From Basidiobolus meristosporus CBS 931.73 (Eukaryota; Basidiobolomycota; Basidiobolomycetes; Basidiobolales; Basidiobolaceae): a DNA stretch of 49,838 nucleotides. Location: NCBI GenBank assembly GCA_002104905.1, contig MCFE01000650.1, positions 1-49,838 of the forward strand, given 5' to 3'. This document shows positions 19,260 to 32,150 of the stretch, in pieces. The notes under the pieces were generated by a model. That model was not told the DNA's origin, did not search any database, and saw only the letters and a list, made by a program, of their open reading frames with translations. The translations under genes were made by a program, and so were the position numbers. Every line of letters starts with the position of its first letter. Position 1 is the stretch's first letter.

Positions 19260-20700
19260 CCATCAGGATCCCACCATGAGTCAGGCTTAATGCCAGCAGC
19301 TTGGTAGTTTTAACCTTCTACACAATTTTATGATGGTGTTTTGACATTCTTTGATAATTAATGCATGGTATTTTAGCAGTCTTGACGCACTATACATTGA
19401 TTTGAGCAGACCAAACTTGCCAATACATCCAACTACCTTATGGGGCAAGAAATAAGATGGTGATCCAACAGCCTTATTCCAAACCTCAGTTGGCATTGTT
19501 ATGGCAGTACAACAGCCTACAGCTAGTTTTGTATAATGCTACCATACTAATATACCAGATGGTACTTCCTTTTTCTACCTCTCCTTGCACCATTCTTATT
19601 ACTACTGTAGAGTTGCTCTTACTTATTTGTTTACCTACTACTACTGTGGGTATTTTACATATTGTATGAATCAAATAAAATTCTGACCCCCTGCTTACTA
19701 ATCTCTACAGGAGTGAACACCTGCTGTAATTGACACACATCTATCACCTCAACTTTATTGCTTTTTAGAATCATACTTACACAGTTGCCATATATCTTGT
19801 ATTGCTGGTAACATACATATCTTGCAAGTATATGCTTGGTTGCACCACATTTGCCATGAATATGTTCTGAATATCTGCCAAGAGCCTCTTAGTACTTAAC
19901 AAATATATTCCTTCTCCCTGTTGCATAATATTCCCCCTTATAGAGGAGCTCTTGCTCTTGTTTGCATGTATTCCATATTGAAAGGTGTGAAAACTGGCTT
20001 GTGACCAAGGGAAACCCAGCATTGCTTGGTAAATCTGTAGTATTCTTGCTTAGTTACTTCTTGTGCCCAACCCAGCTATGTTTTACTTAACTGACTACCC
20101 ACACATTGAGACTGCTTAACTTCTTAATACCGGAGACCTAGATGTCTCTGTGAGCACATCTGTCCTCAGAATTTTCCAACTTTCCCTGGCTGTCATTTAT
20201 GATGGGCTTTGAAGGTGGTATTCTTGATGAGAGTGGGATATGGTTTTACATGCAACTTGACATGTCTTACTATCTCCACACATGTCCACTCTATAGGAAA
20301 CTTCCAAAAGGTGAAGCAAGGAGCAATATTCTTGACATACCAAGTAAGATGGAGCAGAGAATGGATACAGTGGCAGTCAGAGAGCCATGCATTCAGCTTT
20401 AAGCTTATGGTATAGTTGCTGAAATCCTGTTGCAAACTCCTTGCATGGAAGCTCTAGATGCATCAAGTTGGCATCGGTAAGTTCCATTTGATTCAGGTGC
20501 TTTATAAAATGTCTTGTGAAGCAAGCAATCAATGATTTGGAAGCCCAAAGAACTTATGAAGAACTGTCAACATAGCTTGAAAGTAGTATGCCTGAATGAA
20601 ACACCTTAATGCTTCAGCCATCAGAGCTTGCCAGGGCAGGATCTGGCAATTATTGTAGAAATTAACTCCTTGATTTTATGTCTCATCATCAACATGAAGC
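19260..20700 (-). pseudogene. Tnp2-type transposase, copy C (C-terminal third)
   Basis: Read leftward: LPCKEF-TGF-QLYHKLKAEC (about 20440), CIHSLLHLTWYVKNIAPCF (about 20370), KPYPTLIKN (about 20230), GIYLLSTKRLLADIQNIFM (about 19900), TICKIPTVVVGKQI (about 19660), SPSYFLPHKVVGCIGKF (about 19460). Each block has its partner in copy B in the same order, on both sides of the LTR element inserted there, which proves that 37031 and 40649 of copy B were once continuous. Confidence 0.7.
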
Positions 20701-21790
20701 TGGAATAAGCAAAGAAGCTTTGTAGAATGTGGCCATAAAAACTGACAGCATTGACAATCTGCCAAGCTTGGCTCTATGTCAGCCACTAAGATGTCAAGAC
20801 TTTGGATCCACCAGATCTTCATTTCCTTGTGGACTTGCCCTAGTAGCAAACAGAAAGGGGTTAATGATGCAACCAAAAAGCAGGCAAAAATCAACAAGCT
20901 GTGTGTTTCATGGTGAATGCCATCATTCTGCCTGTGAATGCAAATGTATCACCCCAGCAGTCAAACAGGTCAAGAAACACCTCAGAGAAGTAGTAAATCC
21001 AAACCACTAATCCATATATTAATGATAAATGCCTTTGGTGTGGAAAGATGGGATATAGTTCATATGCTTGTCCTGAGAAGAACTCTGCAAAGTTGGCAAC
21101 AGTTACCCAGAATCTTGGTGATCAATCAACCAATGAAATGACAGTCTTTGAGGAAGCATATGAGGAACCTACAGCTTAGCATTATCACATCCTCATTGAA
21201 TTTCCAGATAAAATTGCTACTTTCCAAGAAAAGCAGAAACTAATCACACAGTTATAAGCCATGGAGGGGTCTCTAACTCTCAACAACAAGTTATATGTAG
21301 CTCTTCTGGATACTGGACCATCCAATGCTATTTTATCACCCAACATAGTCAGAAAGCTCAAGTTGGAAATTTAAAAAAAGTCAGGAAAAATGTACCTGCA
21401 GCTAAGGATCTATTGCTCTCACAAATTGGCATTGCTAACCTATTTAACTTATATTGTGGCTCAATAACTGTAATTCATCAAATGTTATTACACTGCATGT
21501 GGACCTCAGGTAGTCAATGGCTTAAACATTGTATATTTGTCTTTCACAAAGGTGGACTACCAGTTTCCTCTGTGATACCAAGTCTTGGCCACCAATAAAA
21601 TGTCTGATTCCTGAAGTTTTTTGATCACAACCAAAACAGGCAGTGTTGAGTGCAACTTTCTCACCCTAAGATGTATCAGGCCATAATCCTAATCTCCCCA
21701 CAGCCTGAAGAAATACTTGGGTCAAGCCTTTGAGTTGCACTGTCAACTGATCCCACAAGCATGCACCCTATCCTATCAAAGTGTTACATC
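20700..21790 (+). pseudogene. Gag-protease remnant of a third retrotransposon
   Basis: Plus-strand pieces in shifting frames: a gag motif CVFHGECHHSACECK (about 20905), a zinc knuckle CLWCGKMGYSSYAC (about 21030) in which the usual histidine is tyrosine, an aspartic protease active site VALLDTGPSNAILS (about 21300), and a downstream protease-like stretch. RT is not visible. It is not the same family as Gypsy-1, Gypsy-2 or the Gag-PR element. It ends against the leftward Copia-2 at about 21800. Confidence 0.6.
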
Positions 21791-21799
21791 CTTGATTAT

Positions 21800-23402
21800 C
21801 TGTTTATTGATTTATTGATAATTGACCAAGTCCCAGGTATATTTTTAACAAGGGTTTAATACTCTCTAGTAATTGCAGATCTCCAAGCCTTTTTTGAGGG
21901 CTATTAAGGGCCACTTTTGCAGATTGGGGCTTATTGATATGAGCTGAACAGGCATAGGCTAAGTTTGTACCCTCATTGATGTAGTAATTTGGGCTGTTTC
22001 TGGTCCAGTAGGATATCCTTGTTTGAGATACTGAACTGATCAATTCCAAGATATTACAGTGCACTGATTTAGGCTTGGTTGTAAAGTCCACTGTAGTGAA
22101 AGAATATCATTGTTTGCTCCAATTCAATCCTCACTATTGGTGGACTTGAGATCAGATTTTGTCCACTGCTGATGTCATTGTTGTGAAAACTTTGAACCTC
22201 CATTTATCAACATATCCCCGGACTTGATAGCTATTTTCTTTAGGTATTTGAGAATCTATATGCCTTATTCCAACAGCCGCAGCTCTAAATTATGCATTTT
22301 ACACTTTTTAGCACAAATTTTAACTGATTTGCAATTGGTTTCTTGGCACATAGTGTGCATCCAAATGTTTTTAGACAATCTGATCTCGGTATGTATCCAT
22401 TCCATGCTTCAAATGGAACAGAATTGCCAAGTATTCTGTTATAATTCCTACATCTGAAATACACAACTGTAGCTTCTAAATCAACTCAAGAATTATTGTA
22501 TAATATTTGATCATGGATTGTAGATCTTGCCATATCAGTTAACATTAATCTGTTTGCACATTCTGCCACTGCATTTTGCTGTTTGGAGTATGGTAGAGTG
22601 GTGACCTGTGTTATACCACATATTACCCAGAAATGGATGAAGAAATTTGAGTTATAATCTGCACAGTTGTCAGAGCATATTTTCTTAAACTTTTTTACCA
22701 ATTTCTTTTGCAGCCAAGGTTTTAAGCTTCATGAGCTTAAACAAAGCTTCTTCCTTTGTTTCCTTGAAGTCAGCGCATGTCCTCTAATAAAACTTTCTAT
22801 CAGAATGATATAATACTTTATATTGATTAAGGATAGAATTTGCAAAGTTTTGCACAGATCTGGGTGAATTAGAGCAAGTTCTTTCCTAGTTTTGATTAAG
22901 TCAGAGCTCTTGAACTGTTGTATGGCTTGCTTCTCATATATGCAGGCTTCACAGTGCACTAAATTTAATGAGTGATCAGTTTTTACTCTCAAAATTAGCT
23001 GATCTTTGATAATTTTGCGCAAATAATCAATGTGGATATGTCAGCATCTCCTGTGCCAGAGCATCGGTGTTTCTTCACTTAGGTTACTTATATTATCTTC
23101 CAGATATCAGGCAATAATACCTTCTAGGCATTCTTTGCTGTTTTTGCACACAAGCACTGAATTAGCAATTTGTAGTTGAAATTATGGCAATTGCAGTTAA
23201 AGGCACTTAGTTCTTTCTTCTGGTACTTTGAGACCCTCTCTCCTGAACCATTAGGAAAACATTCTTCTCCTGTTATAATTTTATATTCCTCTTGACCTTT
23301 TATACTTGGTAGTTAGATCCATCCAACTTTTCAGCAGAAGGTAAAATTTCAGTAATAGCAGTAGTAGACACTGCAGTAAGTGACAGCTCAGGGCTCATAA
23401 CC
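21800..23402 (-). pseudogene. Copia-2 copy i: gag and integrase remnant
   Basis: Read leftward from its 5' LTR: gag N-terminal part (23400-23060, homologous to 46004-46255), the gag-preintegrase/integrase junction with CEACIYEKQAIQQF (about 22950), the integrase core with PYSKQQNAVAECANR (about 22590; the glutamate of the usual AER is E in AECANR), the WNGYIPRSDCLKTFGC region (about 22420) and the linker with NEGTNLAYACS (about 21950). It stops before RT. Many stops. Confidence 0.75.
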
Positions 23403-23698
23403 TGTTGTAAGAGTCTTGAATGTATTGATAGTGATCAGAAGTACAGGTAAATGTTGAGGTTTCCACTAAATGATTAATTGATTACAAAAGTAGTATGTTT
23501 ACTTTACATGGTCTTGGCCAAATAAACACATAGACTATATTTAGCAAGGATCCATCAATATGTGTGCAAAGTTTGGGACTGTTTGGAAATCTCTAAGAAT
23601 TTTCATGTTCTGGGTACCTGATATTTTGATTAAATTATTCTAGGTAAATCCCAACAAGGCATTTGGTCAGTATTCTTCAAGACCTGTAGGTAATGATC

Positions 23699-24066
23699 TG
23701 TTATGATCTGCCGCTTGAATGTTTAAGTTAGATCAGTTTTTAGTCAAATCAATTAGTATATGTTTAGGTTATCAGTATATCTGTATTATCTATGAAATCA
23801 GTAGCATTAGTCAGCAAATGAATCAGCAGATCCTTATCAGACAGAAATAGATATATTAAGTAGGATCTTATTGGGTGATGATGATGCAATCAAATGAGTC
23901 ATCAGCCACAACCTACATTAGGAAATACAATTAGTCAGCAATTGATCTGGCAAAATGTATATAAGGAGCTGCTGGAACCTCAATAAAAATCAGTTCAAGT
24001 TTTAGTGAATACAATACTAGCTAAACTCACTATTCCTCTACAACTCTTATACCAAGACTTGTAACA
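23699..24066 (+). repeat. Gypsy-2 copy 1 5' LTR
   Basis: 368 bp, TGTTATGATC to CTTGTAACA. A likely primer-binding site TGGTAGCAGC starts two bases after it, at 24068. Confidence 0.95.
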
Positions 24067-24124
24067 TTGGTAGCAGCAATAACCAGAAACCTCCCTCCTG
24101 AAGAAAGAAGAAACCACCCTCAAG

Positions 24125-27100
24125 ATGTCGGACAATCAAGAATGGAAGAATGCCATGCAGCAAATCCTGGCCCAACAGCAACAGCTACTCCAGATCCTCA
24201 GCCAACAGCAACAAGGAATGACTACCATGGCTCAGAGCCAGCAAAGCCCTGTCAAGAGCACCTTTAGTGTGAAGGTCAACCGGTACCATGGCAGAGTCAA
24301 TGAAAACCTGGGAACTTGGCTCTTTCAGATTGAAGAAGCTTTTAAAGCTAAAGGAATTGCTCCAGAGAGCAAGTTGCATTATGCAGCTTCTTACCTGGCA
24401 GATGCAGCTTTACAGTGGTACCACAACAAGATCAGGACAGCTATTATGATGGGAAGCTCTACAATCTCTACCTGGGATGAGTTTGTGTCGGAAATTCAGG
24501 ATGCTTTTGAACCTCCAGACCAGCAGACACTACTAAGAAGGAAGTTAAAGACACTCAGACAGAAAGGAATGGTGCAAGAATACATCTATGAGTACAGATG
24601 TCAACTTGGGCAAATTGAAAGAATGGACCCCTTGGATCAAGTTGAATACTTTATTGATGGGTTGAAAGAAAGAACTCGCAAGGAAGTCAATTACCAAAGA
24701 CCTCAGACTATTGAAGAAGTCATCAAGATTGCCATTGACTATGACTCAGCTATGTTTGGAGTTGGGAAGCCTACAGTGACTAATCAGAAAGGTTATAATC
24801 ATAATGAAAGAACACAATCAGAAGCAGTACCAATGGAAATAGACGCTATGCAGAAGAATCCCTCCTCAGAAGAATGCAAGAAGAGAGGACTTTGCTTCAA
24901 TTGCAACCAGCAGGGACATATTGCAAAGTACTGCCCTCAGAGAAGAAATGGACACCAGCCCACAAGAACCTTCAACCATATTGAGTCCCTTGAGCACAGT
25001 AATGTGGAAAATGAACTTGAAGAAGACTTGTAACTCACCTTCCATATGACAGAAGAGTACTTGTCCCAAATGACTTCAAACTCAGGGAAGTTATTGTACT
25101 TGAATGGAGTAATCAATGGAGTACCTGCCAAGATCATGATTGACTCAGGAGCATTGCATGAGTACATGTCAGAGCAATTTGCTTTGAAAGCTGGAATCAA
25201 CTTGGAACCTACCAAATCAACTTCAGTTTCCACAGCTGATGGGAACTCCCACATAATCAACCGTATTACCTAGCCAGTAAGAATGAAGATCAATGACTAT
25301 GAAGAAGACCTACAGGCTTATATATTTGGGAACTGCAAGTTTGACCTTGTACTTGGAAAAACCTGGCTATTTTGTTGTAATCCATCAATCAACTGGAGAA
25401 CCCATGCTACTCAGATCCAAAAAGACAACAAGACTCACGAGCTATTACCTGCCATGCTGGACTTCAACTTGGTCAATTCCAGTGTGTGTGAGACAAGTGA
25501 ACTTAGCAAGACCCAGTTCTGTAGAGCACTTAGAAAAGGTACCAAGATGTTCCTCATGGCGGTATTACAGGAGAATTCCTCTACCCCAGCACCCCAGCAG
25601 GTCCAGACTCTCTTGAAGAAATATTTAGACATGTTCCCAGATGAGCTTGTAAGCCTACCACTAGTCAGAGACGTGGATTGTGCCATTGACACAGGAGATA
25701 GCCCTCCAGTGAACAAGACACCTTACAAAATGAGTCCATTAGAATTGGAGGAAATGAAGAGACAAATTGATCAGCTATTGGAGCAAGGATACATCAGGCC
25801 CAGCAAGTCACCCTGGGGAGCACCAGTGCTTTTTGCAAAAAAGAAGGATGGAACACTTAGGATGTGCATTGACTACAGAGCCCTGAACTCAGTTACCGTC
25901 AAGAATAAGTACCCCATACCTTGGATTGATGAGCTTTTAGACCAACTTAATGGAGCCACTATTTTCAGTAAGATTGACCTCATGTCAGGATACAACCAGA
26001 TTAGGGTGAAGCCAGAAGACATTCCCAAGACAGCATTCAGGACCAGATATGGACATTACTAGTACTTAGTCATGAGTTTTGGCCTCACCAATGCCCCTGC
26101 AACATTCATGACGCTGATGCAGACTGTCTTTCAGGAGTACTTAGACAAGTTTGTGATAACCTACCTGGATGACATATTAATATACAGCAAGACAGAAGAG
26201 GATCACGTAGTGCACATTGAAAAGGTCTTGAAGAAACTAAGAGAGAACAAGCTATATGGCAAGCTAGCCAAGTGTGAATTCTTCAAGGAGCACGTTGAAT
26301 ACCTGGGACACATAGTGACTAGCACAGGAGTAACCTTAGACCCAAAGAAGGTGGAAGTAATCAAGAATTTGAAGCAGCCCCATAGCATATCAGAACTCAG
26401 ATCATTCCTTGGAATGGTTTCCTATTATTGGAGATTTGTCAAGTCTTTTGCAAGTATTGCAGCCCCTTTAACTGATATCCTCAAGAAAGACAATACCTAC
26501 AAGTGGGACATAGCTTGTGAGACTGCCTTCCAGACGCTCAAGAATGAACTTGCTAAGCTGCCAAGCCTAAGAATACCAGACTTCAGAAAAGAGTTCACTC
26601 TGTGCACAGATGCTTCAGATTATGCAATTGGTGGAGTGCTGAGCCAAGAACACAAGGGAAAGGAGTACCCTGTTGCCTTTGAATCCAAGAGGCTGAACTC
26701 AGCAGAACAAAACTATCCAGTCCATGAGAAGGAGATGCTTGCTATAATACACTGTTTGAAGACATGGAGATGCTATATTGAAGGAGTCAAATGCACTGTG
26801 AAGACTGATCATGCCTCCCTCAAGTATATATTTACTCAGAAGGTACTCTCTAGAAGAATGACAAGATGGAGTGAATACATTCAGCAATTTGACCTGGAGA
26901 TTGTCTACTGCCCTGGAAAAAACAACACGGTTGCTGATGCCTTATCAAGATTAGATCAAGTTGCACAACTCAACTTGGTGCATGAATCAGATTGGCCTAG
27001 CCTATTACCAAAGTACTTGGAGGACCAAGCCATTCCTAATGAGGTGGATGAAGATATCAAGAAGATAATCCATGATGAAGCCAGCAAATTTGTTGTACAG

Positions 27101-28258
27101 GATGAAACACTCTACCAAATTGTTGATGGAAGCCCTATTGCCTATTGTCCTTATGTTGCTTACCTGGATTTAATACATAAGCTACACAATGGATATGGAC
27201 ATCTTGGGATTGACGGAACCTATAGCCTTGTGAAAGCCAGAGCATGGTGGCCCAGAATCAAACAAGATATTGAGAAGCTAGTGAAAACATGCCCAAATTG
27301 CCAAATGAACCAAGGCCAGCCACAAAGAATTGCCAAACTCTTCCCTTTGGAGCCTGTAAGACCATTTGAGAGATGGGGAATTGACTTTATTGGAAGACTG
27401 CCAACTACCAGGAAATGCAACTGTTGGATCCTAGTAGCTATTGACCATGCCACTAAATGGCCAGTTGCTAAAGCTGTACCAATAGCCAGTGAACAAGAAG
27501 TTGCAAGTTTCATTTACCATGAGATCCTGATGAAGTTTTGATGCCCTGTGGAGATCTTATCTGATAGAGGAGCAAACTTTATGGCAAAGACATTAGAGGC
27601 TTACCTGGAAATGCAGCAGATCAGACACTTGAAAACCTCGGCATATCACCCCAGAACTAATGGAGTCACTGAGCGGTTTAATGGATTATTTGGAAAAATG
27701 CTGACCAAGTATGCAAATGGAGTTGTCAGTAGATGGGATGAGTATATAGACCAGGCACTCTTTGCATGCAGAATCAGAGTACACAACACCACCCAGCAAT
27801 CACCATTTTACTTAGTTTATGGATGTGAACCAAGGATTCCAGGAGATCTCACACAACCAAAGCTTACAGACACCTTAGAAGATGAACTCAGTCAGCCAAG
27901 TAGACACCAGCAACTGGAACAAAGATGTCAAGAGGCACAGACCAAAGTATCTCAAAGTGCAGAAAAGATGAAGCAGAGATTTGATAAGACTATAGCACCA
28001 GAAGCATTGACAGTTGGGAACTTTGTATTGCTAAGAAACAACACTTGGAAGAAGTTTAAGCCACAATGGACAGGACCATTCAAGATCATCAGAGAATGTC
28101 CATTTGCAACTTACCAACTGGTGGACAAACAAGGTAAAATCTGGGAAGACTTAGTGCATAGGGACAGACTCAAGCGTGCAAGACTTGCTGATAATACTGA
28201 ACCATCAAGATATTGGTATCACAAGAAAAGAGATTCAGGAGAACCCTCTCAACTTTAG
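24125..28258 (+). pseudogene. Gypsy-2 gag-pol, single frame broken by four stops
   Basis: From ATG 24125 (MSDNQEWKNAMQ) to TAG 28256 everything is in one frame, about 1377 codons, with no frameshift. Stops: TAA 25031 (GAA in copy 3), TAG 25274 (CAG in copy 2), TAG 26060 (AAG in copy 3) and TGA 27539 (a glycine codon is expected). Domains: Q-rich N-terminus, capsid, zinc knuckle CFNCNQQGHIAKYC (residues 257-270), protease IMIDSG (about 25135), [14 protein letters not shown] (about 25840) and YLDD (about 26163), RNase H CTDASDYAIG (about 26605), integrase CPNC (about 27290), GIDFIG (about 27380), SDRGANF (about 27558) and TERFNG (about 27668), and a GPY/F-like module (WTGPFKI, about 28065). The catalytic residues are all present, so decay is recent. 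Confidence 0.92.
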
Positions 28259-28268
28259 TAGGGGTGAA

Positions 28269-28636
28269 TGTTATGATCTGCCGCTTGAATGTTTAAGTTA
28301 GATCAGTTTTTAGTCAAATCAATTAGTATATGTTTAGGTTATCAGTATATCAGTATTACCTATGAAATCAGTAACATTAGTCAGCAAATGAATCAGTAGA
28401 TTCTTATCAGACAGAAATAGATAAATTAAGTAGGATCTTATTAGGTGATGATGATGCAATCAAATGAGTCATCAGCCACAACCTACATTAGGAAATACAA
28501 TTAGTCAGCAATTGATCTGGCAAAATGTATATAAGGAGCTGCTGGAACCGCAATAAAAATCAGTTCAAGTTTTAGTGAATACAATACTAGCTAAACTCCC
28601 TATTCCTCTACAACTCTTATACCAAGACTTGTAACA
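28269..28636 (+). repeat. Gypsy-2 copy 1 3' LTR
   Basis: 368 bp; nine substitutions from the 5' LTR. The purine-rich tract TAGGGGTGAA precedes it. Confidence 0.95.
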
Positions 28637-28697
28637 GATCTAAGTTACTAAGTTTGGTGAATATCTAGGCAGAATTACAATTTCTTAAAATTTAACA

Positions 28698-28881
28698 ATT
28701 TTTCCTTGCCTAGGCATTCTCTACATCCTGCCTAACCTCCTTTCAAGACTCTCTCCAATTACATCAAGGCAAGGGGATATGATTACTGAGATAATAACAC
28801 TATGCAAAATAGGCCTCATGATCCTATTAAACTCATCACAAAACTTAAATCCAATGACTAAGAGATATGATTCTGTGAGGG
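28698..28881. other. Short unassigned spacer
   Basis: Sequence outside the Copia-2 LTR and before the Gypsy-2 copy 3 LTR. I see no gene or repeat in it. Confidence 0.4.
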
Positions 28882-29247
28882 TGTTAAGATATAGCACTTG
28901 AATGTCTAAGTTAGATTAGTCTTTATCAAATCAATTAGTTATATGTTTAGCCTGTCAGTATATCAGAGTTGTCTACCAAATCAGTAGCATTAGTCAGCAA
29001 GTGAATCAGCAGATTTTTGTCAGACAGAAATAGATATATTAAGTAAGATCTTATTGGGTGATGATGATGCACTCCAATGGGTCAACAGCCACAACCTACA
29101 TTAGGAAAACCAATTTGTCAGCAATTGATCTGGCAACTGTATATAAGGAGCTGCCAGAACCTCAATAAAAGTCTGTTCAAATTTTAGTGAATACAATACT
29201 AGCTAAGATCCCTATTCCTCTACAACTCTTATACCAAGACTTGTAAC
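28882..29247 (+). repeat. Gypsy-2 copy 3 5' LTR (366 bp)
   Basis: TGTTAAGATATAGC to CTTGTAACA, the same family as copy 1. The primer-binding-like TGGTAGCAGC follows at 29249. Confidence 0.9.
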
Positions 29248-29306
29248 ATTGGTAGCAGCGATAACCAGAAACCTCCCTCCTGAAGAAAGAAGAAACCACC
29301 CTCAAG

Positions 29307-31919
29307 ATGTTGGACAATCAAGAATGGAAGAATGCCATGCAGCAAATCCTGGCCCAACAGCAACAACTACTCCAGATCCCTAGCCATCAGCAAAAAGGAA
29401 TGACTACCATGGCCTAAAGCCAGCAAAATCCTGTCAAAACCAACTTTAGTGTGAAGGTCAACCAGTACCATGATAGAGTCAATGAAAACCTGGGATCTTG
29501 GCTCTTTCAGATTGAAGAAGCTTTCAAGGCTGAGGGATTTGCTCCAATGGAAATAGATGCTACACAGAAGAATCCTACCTCAGAAAATGTAAGAAGAAAG
29601 GACTTTGCTTCAATGCTACCAGCAGGGAAATATTTCAAAGCAATCCCCTCAGAGAAGAAATGGACACCAGCCCTCAAGAACCATCTACCATATTGAAGCC
29701 ATTAAGCATAGTAACATGGTGGATGAACTTAAAGAAGACTTAGAACTCACCTTCCATATTACAAAAGAATACCTATCCCAGATGACCTCAAACTCAGGAA
29801 AGCTACTATACTTAAATGGAGTAATCAATGGAGTACCTGCCCAGATCATGATTGACTCAGGAGCATCACATGAGTACATGTCAGAGCAATTTGCTTTGAA
29901 AGCTGGAACCAAATTGGAACCCACCAAGTCAGCTTCAGTCTCAACAGCCAATGGGAACTCTCACATAATCAACCATATAGCTTAGCCAGTAAGGATGAAG
30001 ATTAATGACTATGAAGAAGACCTACAGGCCTATATTATTGGGAACTCCAAGTTTGACCTTGTACTTGGAAAATCCTGGCTATTCTGTTTGGAACCATCAA
30101 TCAACTGGAGAATTCATTCTACTCAGATCCAAAACAACAACTAGATCTACAAGCTTTTACCTGACAGAATGAATTTCAACTTGCTCAGTTCAAGTGTGTG
30201 AGACAAGTAAACTTAGCAAGACAAACTTCTGTAGAGCACTTAGAAAAGGCACCCAGATGTTTCTTGTGGCGGTATTACAGGAAAATTCCTCTACTCCAGT
30301 TTCTCAGAAAGTTCAGACTCTTTTGAAAGAATATTCAGGCGTATTTCCAGATAAACCTGTAAGCCTACCCCCAGTCAGAGATGTGGATCATGCCATAGAC
30401 ACAGGAGATAGCCCTCCAGTGAGTAAGACACCTTACAGAATGAGTCCATTGGAGTTGAAAGAGATGAAGAGACAAATAGATCAGCTATTGGAGCAAGAAT
30501 ATATCAAACCCAGTAAGTCACCTTGGGGAGCACCAGTACCTTTTGTGAAGAAGAGGGATGGAGTACTTAGGATGTGCATTGACTACAGAGCCCTCAACTC
30601 AGTTACTGTGAAGAATAAGTACTCCATACCTTGGATTGATGAGCTTTTGGACCAACTCAACGGAGCCACTATGCTTAGCAAGATTGACCTCATGTCAGGA
30701 TACAACCATATTAGAGTGAAGCCAGAAGACATCCTTAAGACAGCATTTGGGACCAGATACGGACATTATAAGTACTTAGTCGTGAGTTTTGGCCTCACCA
30801 ATACCCCCACTACATTCATGACCCTGATGCAGACTGTCTTCCAGGAGTATTTAGACAAGCTTGTGATAATCTACCTAGATGACATATTGATATGCAGTAA
30901 GTGAGAAGAGGATCACTTGGTGCACATTAAAAAGGTCTTGAAGAAGCTAAAAGAGAGCAAGCTATATGGCAAGATACCCAAATTTGAATTCTTCAAGAAA
31001 CATGTTGAATATCTGGACACACACTGACTAGCACAGGTGTAACCTTGCACCCTGAGAAGATTGAAGTTAACAAGAATCTGAAGCAGCCCCATAGCATATT
31101 AGACCTCCAATTATTCCTTGGAATGGTTTCCTATTATTGGGGATTTGTCAAGTCCTTTGCAAGTATTGCAGCCCCTTTAACTGATATCCTCAAGATAGAC
31201 AATACCTCCAAGTGGGACACGGCTTGTGAGACTGCCTTTCAGTTGCCCAAGAATGAACATGCTGAGCTGCCAAGCTTAAAAATACCTGACTTCAGAAAAG
31301 AGTTTGCTCTGTGCACCATTGCTTCAGATTATGCAATGGTGGAGTGTTAAGCCAAGAACACAAGGGAAGGGACTACCCAGTTGCCTTTGAATCCAAGAAA
31401 CTGAACTCAGCAAAACAAAACTATCCAGTGCATGAGAAGGAGATGCTTGCCATAATACACTGCTTGCAGATATGAAGATGCTGTAATGAAGGAGTCAAAT
31501 GCACCATGAAGACTGATTATGCCTCCCTCAATTATATATTTACTCACAGGGTACTCCCTAGAAGTATGACAAGATGGAGTGAATACATTCTGCAATTTGA
31601 TTTGGAGATTGTTTACTGCCCTGGGAAAATCAACATGAATGCTGATGCCTTATCAAGATTAAAACAGGTTGTACAACTCAACTTGGTGCATGAGTCAGAT
31701 TGGCCTAGCCTATTACCAATGTACTTGGAGAACCAAGCCATTCCTAAAGAGGTGGATGAAGCAATCAAGAAGATAATCTGGGATGAGGCCAGCAAGGTTG
31801 TGGTACAGGATGAAACACTCAACCATATTGTTGATGGAAGCCCTATTGCCTATTGCCCTTATGTTACTTGCCTGGACTAGATACATAAGCTACACAATGG
31901 ATATGGACTTCTTGGAATT
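29307..31919 (+). pseudogene. Gypsy-2 copy 3 gag-pol remnant
   Basis: It begins at ATG 29307 (MLDNQEWKN). About 480 bp of gag are deleted near 29545, joining the capsid start to the region before the zinc knuckle, which is itself damaged (29595-29650). Protease (IMIDSGASHEYM about 29850), RT ([13 protein letters not shown] about 30545; YLDDILIC about 30870) and RNase H (about 31310-31600) follow, with stops at about 29414, 29983, 30902 and others. It ends abruptly at about 31919 where Tnp2 transposon B begins, before integrase. A 3' LTR half at 41224-41438 could be its far end. Confidence 0.85.
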
Positions 31920-31921
31920 CT

Positions 31922-32150
31922 CAGGACTGTTGAAAAATAATTGCACCCCAGATTTCACAAAAAACTTTGTCAAACTTTTTCATCACAACAATGTATAAGT
32001 GGCTTTTGATTGGTTCCCTGCCAATTTGCTCACTTTCTGATCCTGGACACTCTATTGCCTCCTATGTTTGTGTGAATTGATTGGCTATTGCCCCTTTTTT
32101 ACACTCCTTACTTCCTGACTCAAATGTTTCTCTTACTTTTCATGCATACA
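31922..32150. other. Subterminal region of transposon B
   Basis: Non-coding; it matches 10480-10632 of copy A in reverse complement (TGTTGAAAAATAAT, then GTATAAGTGGCTTTTGATTGG). Confidence 0.65.

Larger units (their letters stand above)
23699..28636 (+). mobile_element. Gypsy-2 copy 1, full length
   Basis: A 4938-bp Ty3/Gypsy element: 5' LTR 23699-24066, one gag-pol frame 24125-28258, 3' LTR 28269-28636. Both LTRs are exactly 368 bp, with ends TGTTA...TAACA, and differ at 9 positions (about 2.4%). The 4-bp duplication GATC lies at 23695-23698 and 28637-28640. No chromodomain is visible. The frame is intact apart from four in-frame stops. Confidence 0.95.
23403..28697 (-). repeat. Copia-2 copy i 5' LTR, split by Gypsy-2 copy 1
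   Basis: The LTR occupies 23403-23698 and 28637-28697 (about 350 bp in total). Between them lies Gypsy-2 copy 1 with duplicated GATC. The joined sequence reads AATGATCTAAGTTACTAAG, as in the uninterrupted LTR at 46615-46640. Confidence 0.85.

Noticed and set aside
24125-28258. Stop-codon suppression to express Gypsy-2 gag-pol
   Set aside because: The four stops differ from copy to copy and three have sense codons in sister copies, so they look like mutations.
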